A stretch of 64,000 nucleotides of DNA from Holacanthus passer (GCA_025331565.1 JAFREQ010000131.1:587001-651000), one strand, 5' to 3'. Counted from the first letter of the stretch, positions 22,147-35,571 are shown. Notes: generated by a model from the letters alone, not told the origin. Program-made: numbers and translations.

Positions 22147-22556
22147 CTTGAAGGAAAAGAGAAGAGGAGAGGGGTAGAATAACAGTTCTATAGTGGAGCT
22201 GCCAGCACTTTGGTAGCACTATGTCTTGGTTGGAATATTAGTAAGTGACAAATATTAGTTGACTTCTAATATCTGTTATCTTTTTTGTGCCCAGGTTAAA
22301 AAAAAACCTAAGTACAAAATCCAATTTCATAATGTGACATTTAACTGATTTTTTCAAAAATGCTCAAGATATCAGCTGGAGGCTGTCAGGAACTGCCTCG
22401 TGCAAGTGGGCTGGATGCTAGCAGGCTGAGGCTTGGGTTGGTAGCCAGGAACCTGGTGCTGAGGCTTAGGTGAAGAGGAAGCTCCAGAGACTAGTGAGGA
22501 CTTTCAGGAAGTGTGGGTCTTCATTAAAACATTCTCTGTTACTTTAAAGTTCATAC

Positions 22557-23033
22557 TGTTACGAATGTGCAAGCAAGGTAGCAGGAACACAAGGGATTGT
22601 ACCCAAATGCAGACAACAGAGCCAGGGCTACAGCAGTTCTATGATTATTCACTTACACAAAAAAATCAAAAGGCTTACAGGCTTACAGAGTGGTCAGATA
22701 GGCAAGTGTCAAAATCAGTCCAAAGAGGCAAACAAATCCAAAGGAGGTCAGGCAAGAATCAAACGTCCAAAAACAGGTGCTGTCCAGGAAAGTTAAGCAA
22801 AATTCCCAAATACTAGAACACAACACTAGACACTAGGAAACAGACTGAAATGACCTGACACAAAATACAAACTGTCCCAGAGTGAAGGAAACACACAAAC
22901 TAAATATAGTACAATGGGAGGATAACAGGTGAAACCAATCAGGGCAGGCAAGTAAAGTAACTGAAACACACCTGAGGACATACTCTTTCATCATAAAAAG
23001 GAAATCACTAAACCAAAAACCAAAACCATAACA
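22557..23033. mobile_element. Non-autonomous element with TGTTACG...CATAACA ends
   Basis: The element starts TGTTACGAATG and ends CCATAACA, an imperfect terminal inversion. The interior is the A-rich phrase type ACCCAAATGCAGAC ... CAAACAAATCCAAAGG ... GAAACACACAAAC ... CAATCAGGGCAGGC ... CACACCTGAGGAC, which I recognise as a very common teleost repeat. It has no open frame. The TG...CA ends would also suit a solo LTR. No target duplication was found, so the class is undecided. Confidence 0.55.
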
Positions 23034-23494
23034 ATATTTGATATTAGTAATTAAATTAGTAACTGCTCTGGAGCTTTTGATCCCATCACATGACCACAAT
23101 CACAAGATAGGAGTTTGTCATGTTGCCATTTAATTCTAAACGTTTATATTGACTTTTTCCCAAGTACTTCTTTCACCATTAATGTCTGCTCCTTGTTGAA
23201 ATCCTTAAAATCTGTTGATGAAGATTGTGTAATATGACTGAAAACGCCACAAAAACTGCGAAATGTACCTTGTGATTTGACTGTATTTACAACCGTTGTT
23301 TACAAGGTCAAGAATGAACACTAATTGATACTAACATGTGAAATAATTAGAGTGCCTATTAAAATGTAAATTCTATTGTTAAATGTTCTTGCCACAAAAT
23401 ATGTTTTAACGAGCTTTTTAAAACTTGTTGTCTTTGCCTGTTCTGGTCCTTATACCAATATTTTGGTTTGTACAATTTGTGTCCATGTTTCTAT

Positions 23495-23885
23495 TAGCAA
23501 CACTCAATGAATGGCAATGTTGACCAAATGGTCCACCACTTTGGTTCTGACTGAAATATCTCAACATCCATGTTCCCCACATGATTCTACTCAATTTAGT
23601 GATGCCCTTACTTTTCATCACCATCATCAGGTTCAAATTCTAATATGCCCAATACTTTGGTTTGTGACTAAACTAATAAGAGTCCCATCAGCCTGAGGCC
23701 TACTTTGTGTTTGGTGTCAATGTTAACATGCTAACACACTAAACTAAGATGGTGACAATAGTAAACATGATCTTTTAATCATGTTTTCATTGTCACAGTG
23801 AGCATGTTAGCATGCTGACTTAAGCATTCAGCTTGCATAGCCTTGCAGAGCTGCTAGGGTAGCTGCAGACACTTAGTCTTAGTTC
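23495..23885 (+). repeat. Dispersed repeat family C, copy 2
   Basis: Carries ACTGAAATATCTCAACATCC, then GTCAATGTTAACATGCTAAC, AAGATGGTGACAATAGTAAA, AGCATGTTAGCATGCTGAC and GCTGCAGACACTTAGTCTTA. The longer 5' part is matched in reverse at 28480-28790. Confidence 0.65.
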
Positions 23886-24159
23886 TATGTAGTTGTCTCT
23901 CTTCAGTGTTCTCTCTATTTATTTTTTTCTTTACAGACACAGATTGAGTTGACAACAATTGCTTTGTTTAGTTGTTGACCCTTTGTTGACCAGTTCATGA
24001 CCAAGACAACATCATAAAGCATGTTGCTTACTGTACTGTTCTCCTGGCAGTACACTTACAGAATAAGCTACAGGTTTTGTGTTCTAATTATGTATAGCAT
24101 AAGAGCAAAGGACAAAGCAGAATGTGCTAATGGTGAGTAAATGCCAGTGTACAACAGGA

Positions 24160-24196
24160 TGCCAATGAATGTCAATAAAGAATTATCTTATCTTAT
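24160..24196 (+). repeat. LINE 3' tail fragment (L2/CR1-like)
   Basis: ATGTCAATAAAGAATTATCTTATCTTATG: AATAAAG followed by two TTATC units. Confidence 0.55.
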
Positions 24197-24239
24197 GTAC
24201 CTGTCTGCTGTTTGGACAAAAATGAAGGTAAATATGGTG

Positions 24240-24405
24240 GCTCAGAAAACTCAACAAACTGCAATTAAGAAAATGTGTCTAAATAGACAAAACACAAGCA
24301 AAGGTGCTGTAAATGCACACAACACGCACAAATACACAAACGTGCTGCAAATTCAGACAACACTACACATTACAGAAAAGCGCTGGAAATACTGAAAAAG
24401 ACAAC
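24240..24405 (+). repeat. Degenerate internal repeats, teleost dispersed type
   Basis: Recurring phrases of the form ACAA-CACAAGCAAA(G)GTGCTG(T/C)AAAT with ACACAACAC, spaced about 35 bases apart. An 84-codon frame through it is lysine/asparagine-rich and not a gene. Confidence 0.4.
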
Positions 24406-24753
24406 TGACGTGTATCCAGAGGACACTACCAATGAACACATCATGGACACACTTCTTGATGCTGTGGTTTGTGAGTCATGAAGTTATTGAAGTCGGGTCT
24501 GTATATCATCTGTCTGTCAGTCTGAACTGACTTCATGCTACTGCTGTACTGGAAGGTGAGTAATAGTTCAGATGCTGTTAGTTAGTTTTTCATGTTGAAC
24601 TAATGTAAAAACATTAAGCCTCATTTGAAGCCAACTAAATAAGAGTAATAGGTTGGATGTTGGTAACTTTTTTTCATGTTGCTTTTTGTGGAAGTTTATA
24701 CTGCAGTGAAAACTCAGCTAGCGTTAGCTTCATTGTCATATGAAGCCAGTGTA

Positions 24754-24754
<1 letters not shown>

Positions 24755-24809
<55 letters not shown>

Positions 24810-24822
24810 TGAGAGAGAGAGA
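24755..24822. repeat. Compound (GT)n(GA)n microsatellite
   Basis: About eleven GT units pass directly into some 45 bases of GA units with a few interruptions. Confidence 0.95.
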
Positions 24823-24879
24823 ATCTTGTCCTGGTCAGAATGCAGAAATTCATTTGCTAGGCTAATGTCATGTAATTGA

Positions 24880-25330
24880 TTAGCACCCAGTAGCTAGCTT
24901 GTTCAAACCATAAAGCTGTAACATTAGTGGCTGGCTGGGCAGTGAGGCTAAGACTAATAGGATTCCTGCTTGAACATGTGTGCTGGAGGAGATGTTGGTT
25001 TAGAAGCAGTTATTAGAGTGATATTTACAGTTGAAGTGAGGATAGAGTCAGTTATATTGATTCCTGACCAGGGAGACAGTAGGCGGTGCCTGCTCAGGCC
25101 TGTGGTAGCCAACCAATTAGAGCAGACTGGGCTTTACAGGAGGGAGGCCATAAAGAGACAGGAGCTAAAGCGGAGCATTTCAGACAGAGGGTGAATAGAG
25201 GTGGTTCAGCAATGTACACTATCAGACAAATTATGTGAATGTATGTATGTTTGAACATTAAAGCAAGTAAACCTATTCTAATAGACCCTAAAATGAAACT
25301 GAAAATGAGCATAATATGCCACCTTTAAAG
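24880..25330 (+). repeat. Probable dispersed teleost repeat
   Basis: The segment ends with CCCTAAAATGAAACTGAAAA then TGAGCATAATATGCCACCTTTAA, an end I recognise from abundant teleost repeats that finish in ATGAGCATAATA-GTC-CCTTTAA. No coding capacity. Boundaries are approximate. Confidence 0.35.
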
Positions 25331-25902
25331 AGACTGATTTTACACTTCAGGATGCGTTAACTAGTCATGGGGAATTCACAGTTTCGTATTACATCTTCTG
25401 AGGCTCTGGAGGAGTTCAGTCAAGTCTGAGAAAAAAATGTTGGGCGTTTACCAGACATAGAAGCTCTGACAAAATGATTCTACCAAGTTGTATAATGGGA
25501 AGTGTGGGATACAGTTTTTTAGAGCTTGACCCATATTAGGGACTAAAAGTCATGATTCGACCTCTGATGCTTCACGTTTGGTCATTCTTTTTTATTATCT
25601 ATCTCACTAAACTGATGGAGTACCTCTTTATGTGGATAATTACAATGGTCTGTTAACATGCTCTCTTCTACCTCTAAAACCAAGGATGAGGGAGATACAA
25701 AAAGTAAAATAATGAGGGTAAAATAGAGATGAGGAGTCAGGAGAGGAGTGCAGATGATGCTCAGTGTTTTTTTGCAAGAATCCAATTGCACAGCAGGCTT
25801 TTTCACATTTGCTGTTTAGTTCAGCTTGGTGTATTTGTCTGTGTGTGGTTCTGTCAGCTTTGTCCCTCACCAAGCTTTTTTTCCCCTCACTTTTATTTTC
25901 CT

Positions 25903-26039
25903 AGAGAGAGAGAGAGAGAGCAAAAGAGAGGGGGAAGAGAGAGAGAGAGAGGCTGGAGCCAGCAGTCTGGAACGAGCATGACAGAATTTGAATTATAGAA
26001 GCAGCACAGCAAAGAGGAGAGGGAGCGGGGGTTGTGTTT

Positions 26040-26076
<37 letters not shown>
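25903..26076. repeat. (GA)n and (TG)n microsatellites
   Basis: GA-rich run at 25903-25951 and an uninterrupted TG run at 26042-26076, separated by about 90 bases of unique sequence. Confidence 0.95.
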
Positions 26077-26079
<3 letters not shown>

Positions 26080-28479
26080 CTGTTTCTGTGTGAGAACTGT
26101 GAAACAGAGAGAAAGAGGGAGAATCGTTTCAGCAGTGGAGGCTGTTATTTTTAAGGCATTGTTGAAAAACAGGTTTGGAATACATGGGCCTGCCTAATTT
26201 TTCACTAAAATGGTTCTTCTGGCAATGCAGTAATGAAGAGCAAAATGTGTAAGACTGACATATGTGCAGTACATCATAATAACATTAGAATCCAGGTGGT
26301 CAGGGTGTTTCTGATTGATGAGAGCTGAGCTTGTGAGTTGTAAAACAAAAGCAATGAGCTAACAAACAACGAGAGGCTACAAAGTTCCATAGAGTTGATG
26401 GGAACTGCAGAGTGGGGTGAACACTGTGGGTTTATCACTATGAGCGTCACCTTTGATATTACACGTAGTCAATTGAGCCATTGTTAATATAAAAATATTG
26501 ATTGGTGCAGCAAATATTCCATAATGCACATGTACTATTTAGAAGCATGGAGAAAACTGATGATTGGCACCAGGGTGTGCATCAAATAACAGAATGGTGA
26601 TGACATTGTCATTAGTGTTCTCCGAAGACTCTTTTCACTGTAAAAACAGCAGCATTGCTCATTTTTTTCAAGCACTTAACATGACCTGTTTTTATATTAT
26701 CTCAACATTTGGGGTTGGCAATGCCACAGAATTTGGTTTCAAACTTAAACTAATTAATACGAGGGCCTGGATCACCAATATCAATACCAATATAGCAACA
26801 TTTCATTAAAAAAAGCAGCTAATGTACAATCAGAGAAAAATATGTCATGATTTATTTGCTAAACAAACACGAGACAATTCATTTTGCTGTTCTTTGTTAA
26901 TGCTTTAATCACATATGTGTTTAAAACAGTTTTTAAAGAGGGGATCACTGTGCACACACACAACAGCAGCAGAGATGGAAATATTGCAGCACTAAGAAGA
27001 GTGTTCATGTGCCCAGGATGTGAGCTAACATGATGGATCCATTTTATTTTTCTATCAATCCTCCGAGCAATTGACACTGAAAACAAGACTTCATAGCAGT
27101 GTCGATACTTTGGGGATCAGTCCGTCCAACCCTACCTAACTTGCAACCACCTGCAGTTGTGCAAATAATTACTGTCCTCTCACAGAAGTCAGGGTAGTAG
27201 CAATGTGATGTTGTTAAAATGCAGAGAAATCCTTCAAGGAGGAGGTTGGGGTAGATAGCTGAGCATAGAAAATGTGACATGGTAGACCACTGCTCACACT
27301 CTACTTCCATCCAGCAGTCAATGTTGGTGTCTTGTAACCATGATCTTTCTCTTATCTTAACCAAGTACTTTTAGATTCCTGCACTTAACGAAACATAACT
27401 ATAGAGGTGGCACATTAGCAAATACTTAATTTGTAGTAGTAGATTTTGTAATCGTCATTTGAACAAGACAAGACAATGGTGGACATCTCAGAAGTCCTTT
27501 CTTCAAACTGAAACCTCTGCACACTTTCCTACTTTTCCTATCATCCATAATTTTAGGCTTTTACCCAAGAAACATGACATGGTGTCACAGTCAAAAAAAC
27601 AGAACTCAGTTTGATTTTTCAAGTAGTGAAAAAGCAAGTAGTTGAAAACGCGTATACAAAACCCCCACAAGGTGACAGGGAGAATACATTCTGCATTCCT
27701 TTACAACACTTTTGTCATCCTGCTAATCCATATTTCTAGAGGTAGGCTGAGCTCCAATATTAGGCCCAGACATTTGCTGTGACCACAGCTGTAGCGGTCT
27801 TTCTTGGCTGTTATTTGTGGCTTTATGACCGTAGCAGTTTCTGTGGCCATTGTTATGACTATGAATACAACTACAGCTATTGCTATGGCTGTATGGTCAT
27901 GTCTGTAGCTGTTGCTGCAGTCACTGTGACAACTCTTTACAGATAGCAAGATTAGTCAAGACAGGATTTGAACCCTTCTGTCACTGACGTGTAACCACCA
28001 AGATTTCAGGAATAGCTTCACCACGGTGTTCAGCCAACTCTACCATGTCAACTCACCGCACTTACAGAACCTTGCATATGGTTAACATTATACTTCTCAA
28101 TAAGTATACTGTATACTGTTCTCTCTAGTGCTTTTTTTCAGTCTTAACACAATTTTTTGTTGCGCAACCGAGGCACGGTATGAATGCCTTCCTGGAACAA
28201 AGTCTGAAAATGTGTGCTGCCGTCTTTAAATGCTTTTTACTCAACCTTCAAGCGTGGCCATTCGGAACAACAAAGACAACATTTGACTTTTCAAATGTTG
28301 CCACTATGTCAAAATTGCCTCACATCTTTTGTTCCATAATCCATGAGCTTCATGGAGGGGTGACTATTGGTACAAGACCAGTAGCTGATTGTTCACAGCT
28401 AAAAATACAAAGTAAAACCACACCAAGCAAATTTTCAAACTTCCTCAAAAGGAAAACAAGACCGATGAGACAAGAGTCT

Positions 28480-28790
28480 CATTGCTGTGAAGCTGTGTTT
28501 AGATGTAAAGGTGTTTGGAGCTAAATGCTAACATCAGCAGCTAACATGCTCACAATTACAATGCTATACATGATGATGTTTTGCAGGTGTAATGTTTACC
28601 TCGCTCACCATCTTAGTTTGCCAGCAAGCTTAATATTTCCTAATTAGCACAAAGCACAGCTGAAGTCATTTCAATTCATCCTGATGTGGACATGAATGTG
28701 TGAACCAAATTTTATGGCAATTCATCCAATGGTTGTTGACATATTTGAGTGCGGACCAATGAGAGTGGATCTTAAACTGTGGTGAGCTAA
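28480..28790 (-). repeat. Dispersed repeat family C, copy 3 (reverse)
   Basis: The reverse of the family landmarks is seen: AAATGCTAACATCAGCAGCT, AACATGCTCACAATTACAAT, ACCATCTTAGTTTGCCAGC and TTTTATGGCAATTCATCCAA followed by TGGTTGTTGACATATTTGAG. The last phrase corresponds to the 5' end of copy 2. Confidence 0.65.
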
Positions 28791-29421
28791 AGGTTTACCA
28801 ATCACCTTTGCTTTCTCTTCCAAATAAGTTTTGTGAACCTGAGGGTTTGTTTTTGACCTGTCTGATTGGCTTACTGTCTTTGTTTCTTGCCCCATCGGTG
28901 AGCATTATGTTATAATAACCAATATAGAAGATGGTCAGAATGACAATAATTGTAATAAACCTGAATGATCCTTTAAAGCTTTTTTTGCCAGCAGAGGTGT
29001 TGAGAGTCTGAAACTGTGAATGTTAATTAGATTTACACTTCACTGGCATCATTAAAGGTACCTTCAGCACTCCTGTATGTTTTATAGCAGAGTCTTTCTC
29101 CATAGAGACAGATGTGCTCGGAGAAGTGAAGTGTAGAGGTAAACAACTGAATTTTCTCCCCCTCAGTCTTTCCACTTCACTGTTTAACTCTCCCTCTGTC
29201 TCACACAATCCATCCACATTCAGTCAATCCTGACACCGCAGTATACCACGGCATATAGTTGTTCTGTGGTGGATATTTGTGTGTATATAATCAGCGGCAG
29301 TACCTCCCAGCGCACACAGAAACCCGTCAAACTGCAATGATTCGACCAGCTCCCCCATCCCAAAGCTATCGCCACGCAGAACACTTTCACACAGACCGAG
29401 AGAAAGGCAGAGAAGGTGAGG

Positions 29422-29424
<3 letters not shown>

Positions 29425-29456
<32 letters not shown>
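29425..29456. repeat. (GT)n microsatellite
   Basis: Sixteen GT units. Confidence 0.97.
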
Positions 29457-29458
<2 letters not shown>

Positions 29459-29559
29459 GGAACATTCCAGAGAAGGTAGACAAAAAGAGAAAGAGAGGGA
29501 CAGACATCATTGTAATGACTGCATGCAACTCGATACTCTTGCATACTGAATATTCCCCC

Positions 29560-30110
29560 AGAGGGCTTTTTCCATTACCCTAAAATGGTGGAGTCGTTTA
29601 GCTGATCCAGCCCAGCTTTTCCATTCTCCCTTTCTTTCTCTTTTCACTCCCTCCCTCCCTCTTCTCTGCTGTTTTTTTCACAGACACATTGTGCAAATGT
29701 AACCTTTTGCAAGCCCCAACTCCCCCCGCTCCCCATCCCCAGGAAGTTGGCTAGCCACTTTGCTGCCAAGAAATATGAAAAACTGGCAGGCTGCCCGTTT
29801 CATCTGCAAACACACAGCGGAAAAGGGAAGGAGGATGGAAGCAGCAGGAGATGGAGGGAGGCAGCGAGGGAGCGAGGGAGTGGAGGTGACACAGAGGAGA
29901 AGGAAACGCTGCTGCTGTGCTTTGCCACGAGGAAGAAAAAAAAGAATCAAAAGCAGAGAGAAAGAGAGCTGCACAGAGATAAGGATGAATTTTACTTGCA
30001 TGAAAAGGGGCCACATTACTGACTGAAGATAAATCATGTGGAACATTTTCTTAGCAGCAGCAAACAGCACACAGCCACTGATGAGCAGAGGGAAGCTGGG
30101 TTAACACATT
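29560..30110. other. Mostly unique, purine/pyrimidine-skewed stretch
   Basis: No repeat family recognised. Includes CTCCCTCCCTCCCTC at about 29646-29661 and a long purine-rich run at 29815-29970. The 90-130 codon frames on both strands follow this skew and have no domain. Confidence 0.35.
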
Positions 30111-31469
30111 AGCATGCACAAACACCACACACACGCAACCAAATCCTGCTCTGCACGCTATGTGGAGACACATGCACACAGATAGACCTGCAGATACACA
30201 ATCATGATAACACTTTATTTAGCACCTTTTCTTGAGATGCAACTCAAATTGTTTTACATTAGAGGATAATTCTGCTGTTTTTTGACCTGGGTTTTATTAT
30301 ATTCATTCTAACTATGGGTCATGCTAACTATGCAGTAGCATTTACACTCTATTGTAGAGACTTGGGAAATGCAGAGTCCAGAAAAACAACTACAGTATAT
30401 ATATACTATGCAAACATTCTGGAGCTTTCCAAAAAAACAAAAAAACAGAAGTTTACATAAATCATTTCTCTTAGAGTCTAACCCAAAGCACAGAAAATGA
30501 CACCCCTAGATTAACTACTGTAACTAACAGCATAGGGAACTACTTTCTAGCTAACCAAACAGTAGTGATACTAGAGATTTGTCCAACATTACACATATGA
30601 AAAAAAAAAAGCTAAATCTGCAAAAAATGTTGCTGCTGCTCAAAATGACCTTATATGTGCCTCACTGGAGTTGAAAGGTCAGTTGAGACAAATTCTGTGG
30701 CCCCTTCTCAACCACAATGAAATAAACTCTAAGGTATACTACGCCCCAACTGTGGTTACAGAAGACTAAATGACCTGCTCTTTTCCACTGACAATACAAT
30801 GACATTTGTCAAGAGAGCTAATCCCAAACTATTTTTGGTAGTGAGAATTGAAAAAGGCCAATTGTAACTAATTAGTCCACTGTCACCTAAGCTAAGGAGA
30901 ACCACTAGCTTTGTAATATTCCATGATGTCTCCTGTCCTCTCTGCGACCTCCATAGACTTGGTGCCCACCAGGGTCCAGGAGTTGTGGACCCAGCCAGAG
31001 GTTGAAATTGGTGAGGTTCTGGATCACTGTGATCTTCTGGTTTATTATTGTAAAGCAAGGAATAAAGGAAAAACTTTGAGCACGGAGTAATCTAATTTCC
31101 ACTTTAGAGGTTATCTGTCTTAAGATTTCTTTTTCTTAATAACTTTTCCAACACTGGCAATAATAGGTCTTTTCTTGAAATGAAGTATGACAGGATACCA
31201 CATTTCATAAATGAGTGCCCTCTTCCAATAGTTAAATATCACTGATTGTCAATTGGTTTCCGGAGTAATTATAAGTTAAGTTACAAACTTAAAATGTCTG
31301 TTTTAGCAATTTTGATAATAAAAATTATAATGTTTGAGTCTGTGGCTCATCAAATTTTACCTTAATGTATGGCCTCAATAACCAACTCCAGCTCAACCAA
31401 TAACATGCTGCACCAGCCAGGTTAACATTATTTGTGGAAACATGCTGAAATGGGACATGAATAATTTGT

Positions 31470-32010
31470 GACACACACCTTATTGTATTTGCACACAGTT
31501 CACTACTTTTTGACTGATCTTGAGAAGTCTAGCATAAAATTTCCCCATTGTGGGACTAATAAAAGGAGTATCTTATCTCATAACGTTATGTTAACTTTAC
31601 ATTACCTCCATGGCAAGTTTAAGATTGTATAACATTGGCTAACGAACACGGTGGACCGTTATTTTCCAACCTCACACAGGTTAGTAACTGCATAGCATGC
31701 CATGTTATTTGTCCAACATTTGCATGAAAAATTATCCAAAAGGCACCAACACCAACTTTAAGCCTTAATATATTTTAAACAAGTGAGTTATATAAAAGTT
31801 CACCCCCCATACACTTACCATGAACAGAGGAATTTGAGACTATAGAGACCAAAACCATTTTGGGGACCAGGCTGTAAACATGTTTACTGCTGTGAAGTTG
31901 GACATTTTATTATGGGGGGCTATGGGGATCAACTTGCTTTCGGAGCCAGTCTCAAGTGGCCATTTGAGGAACTACAGTTTTTGGCACCAGAGGTTTCCAC
32001 TTGATTGGAA
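31470..32010 (+). repeat. Dispersed repeat family D, copy 2, with an embedded LINE tail
   Basis: Colinear with 19900-20180: TTATTGTATTTGCACACAGT, CATGGCAAGTTTAAG, ACACGGTGGACC, then CTCAAGTGGCCATTTGAGGA and ACTACAGTTTTTGGC. It also has the typical phrase AGTTCACCCCCCATACACTT. A LINE tail (TTTCCCCATTGTGGGACTAA, TAAAAGGAGTATCTTATC) lies at 31533-31580, inside or at a junction of the copy. Confidence 0.65.
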
Positions 32011-32689
32011 CACCCATTTTGTACATGCCCACTGTCACCACACTTACCCACTTTTGTCAACTTCAAGCTTCATGCTCTACGGGTGCCTTAAAGGTGCAAT
32101 TACCTATACTGGATCTGTGCTAACGCATCAGTCTGTACTTATTTCATAATCAGTGACATTTTACTCTTTTACACTTAATTGCTCAGATCTAGAGATAGGA
32201 CAGGCACATGCATCATCAGACAAGTTTTAAACAAGTCCCCAGTTTACAGTCTATTCACATAATTATGTAAGTATATGTAAGGTTTGTTAGATTTGTGTAG
32301 AATTTCATATTTTGGGTCCGCTCAGAGGTAGTAATCAAATAGACACAAAGAACAGCAAAGACTATGACAATAAAGGTCAGAGTGTGCCTCAAACGAACAA
32401 CTTCAAACAATTCTACATGGACTTCCATTGATTTTCTGGAGACTTACCCTAACCCTGATGAAGACTACTGTCCAAGCCCCAACCCTTACCCTGACCTTAC
32501 CCTAATTCTAACATCAGAACAAACATCAACAACGTTTGGTGCATTCTGACAACTGAAGACTCGGGGTGTAACAAAAAAAGACTTTTCCTTTAAAGCAGCT
32601 ATAATTGATATCTTTATAATAATGATGTATTAAATGACAACATGAAAACAATGTGAAAAGGGTTGCTAATAGTGATAAACCTACAGAGA

Positions 32690-33060
32690 AATATCAGCTG
32701 AATCTACGACTGCCCTCAGCTTTACGGAGCCTTAAAGAGAGTTTCAGCTCATTATATAGCTGCCCTGCCCACAGCTTTACTGTCGTCGTTTAATCTCAGC
32801 ACTCTCATAGCATCGTTTTCAGTTGGCAGCTGTTTTCAGAGGAAAAGCTCTAAAAACTCACTACACACTACCTGCTCAACAGCAAACAGCAGACAGACAT
32901 GTTAGTGACAAGCTGATGAAGATCGTTAAAGACCACATTTAGCAGTTAAAGAGTCAGATATTTCCCTTAGGAATTGGCAGAAAACAGAGCTTAAAAAAAC
33001 AACTCTCAATGAATGATATTGTTGCTTTGTGTCTGACTGCTGGATGTGTGTATGTATAGG
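32690..33060 (+). repeat. Dispersed repeat family B, copy 2
   Basis: The clearest copy: GTTTCAGCTCATTATATAGC, TTGGCAGCTGTTTTCAGAGG, AAAAGCTCTAAAAACTCAC, AGCAAACAGCAGACAGACAT, CATTTAGCAGTTAAAGAGTC, AGGAATTGGCAGAAAACAGA. Related to 42930-43240. Confidence 0.65.
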
Positions 33061-33155
33061 CAACTACTTAGAAGTTCACCATGTTAACTTAAATAATTAT
33101 GTCAGTATTGTTTTCAAAACTTTTTTTGGCTGTCCCCCAAGGAGCCAAAAAAACC

Positions 33156-33182
33156 AAACACACACACACACACACTCACACA
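33156..33182. repeat. (CA)n microsatellite
   Basis: CA dinucleotides with one CT interruption near the end. Confidence 0.9.
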
Positions 33183-35571
33183 CAGTTATTACAGGTTATT
33201 TTAATGTCCACTAATTATGTTCAAAACATTTATGGCGTGCATGACAATGCAATTTGCAATGTTAATTTTTATGTGCTTTTTTCTTAAAGTTATATTTTAT
33301 TTGAACCTCAGTACCTCCTCTTTTTTAGTCTTGGAAATATCCTTTACAAAAAGAAAGCAAATACAGCAATCCCAGAATTCCTCAATTCAGACATCGACAA
33401 CCAGAGGACATACTTAATCCACTGTCTCTCCAATGAATGATATATTTGATATTAAGAATTGTTTTGGTACCAGTACATTCACGTCTGTCATGTTGATGCC
33501 TGTTAGATGATGAAAATATCTTTTCCTCATTTTTTGATATATTTGTTAAAGCTCGTCCAACTGCTCAGGCGTTCTCCTTGACATCTTTCCTGGACCTCGT
33601 GACAGTTTCCTTGAAGGAAAACTGCTAAGAAAGGAGTAAGAAGGCTTTTCTGACGGTTTGGATAGACCCTGGTTATTCCATGGAACATCTGTGTGATGTG
33701 TCTTCCAGCAAACTCTTCCTGTGGTTTTGACGTCTCCAAGTGATGCTCTTCCTGTCTGTTGCCAGGCAACAGAAGGGAAAAAATAGATGAGGTGATGAGT
33801 GAAGGTGAGCCCGAGGGAGATAGGAGGAGAGGAAAGAGAAAGGGAAGAGATGGTGGGGAGTAAAGCGCTGGTTGTTATTTTCGTGGCAAGCTTTTGCAGA
33901 TCGTTGCATTTCTGTTCTCCAACATTAATTTGAAATCAAAAGACTGCAAGTGATGTGATGTGCTGCTGAGTGCAAGATGATTACATCAATGGTGAAAACA
34001 TGTCAGACTGTGGATTTCATGTCACATTCGACACTTCTGGGTTTATGTTTTTTCACTGGCATAATGCCAGAAAGTATTTTTTCATGACAGCCAGCAGATT
34101 TAATTCACAATGTATTTTTCAGATTGCCATTGTTATCATATTGCATTATTTTATCTACTGCGACCCTTATAAGAACTTATTATGGCTCACCCTCAACCTC
34201 AGTCCCAGCAAACCATTGGTGTCACACAACAAAGAATACTAAAATGGTTACAAGCTTTATGACACTGGCATTTGTGTTAAATGTACAGATTTTCCAAATG
34301 TTAACAAATAAAGTAAACCCTTGCAAATATATTTCATGGTCATGTGAAGGCCCCCAGTTGAGTCCTTTGCTAATGCTAAATTAATCTGTGCTTGTGGCCA
34401 GCACTGTATGCAGCTATCTTTCACTGTTCCCCTGCTCAACTTTGAAGCATTTGTAGTCATGAGCAGATTAACCTGTTAGGAGGTCCAGGGATAATAACTT
34501 GTTGTTGGGCCCCTGTTGACTCAAATACAAAACAATACTTCTACGCTGGAACAATATACAGAGTAATTCAGAACAGACCGCAAATTTCTTAACTGGGGGT
34601 CCGGGGCCCTGCTTGTAGAATCATTAAGTAGTATCACATAAGGAGGAAAGAATCAAAATTTAGTATGTTGTGACTATGTGCCCATCTATTTATTAAAGGG
34701 TTATAGCTCAGTAATAAGCCCTTAGTAAGGATGAATTTGGGGTTTGATTGTGAAAAATTGCTTTAACTTGCTAGTCTTTTTAGCTATCTCTTTAGGAAGA
34801 TCCCTCCCACCACTGGGCCATTCAGGGATGTTGTGCAAGCCAAAAATGGATTTAACAACATGATAATAACTGTATTTTTAAACACAATGCATAAGAAGCA
34901 GCATGAATACAGATGAGACTGTGCTGACATCATCACCTAGCGTCTGCTCCTCTGCCAATAACAGCTCAGACTAAGCAGTAGTAACCCATTTTCCAAACTG
35001 CTCAGCCTGCTTGAAAGATCCATCATCACCACTAGCCAAAGTACATACAACCTGTAACCACACCTACAAACACTGATATAACTAGAGAGAGCCAAGTGTA
35101 GGATTTTCAGTTTCACCCTAATGTCTGTCTGAAAGACTCCTAAAGGAATCTCTGACTCTCTCCAAGTTTACTTCCTGGGTCCTCTCTGCTTCCACTGCAA
35201 TGACCATTTATCACAAGTTACGACCAGCTAGCGAGCAAACTGTGCCTATATTTCACAAATGCAATTAAATGTGTATAACTAATTGCATTTCTTTTTCACA
35301 CATTTGTAAAAGGGATTGATGCTCTACTAACCACTTCAACAACACATCATTAAACTGTAACAGAGTGCTGTGAGTGAACTTTTGAAAGAAAACAATACCA
35401 TAGGGAAAGGGTGTGACTCATAATATAAAATTATCATAGCTGCACATTATAGAAAATAATAGCAATAATATAACAGGTAAAGGTGTGTAGGTCATTGATA
35501 AACAGCCATGACTTTCTTACTTTTTAACAAGCCAGAGGTCTGCAGTTATAAATGTTTTAATAACAAATGGT

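Noticed and set aside
29678..30070. Overlapping frames up to 130 codons on both strands
   Set aside because: Purine/pyrimidine skew keeps several frames open; no recognisable protein.
30756..31102. 100-codon minus-strand frame with tryptophan-rich, protein-like text
   Set aside because: Considered as a decayed retroelement or exon, but no family was recognised and no splice sites support it.
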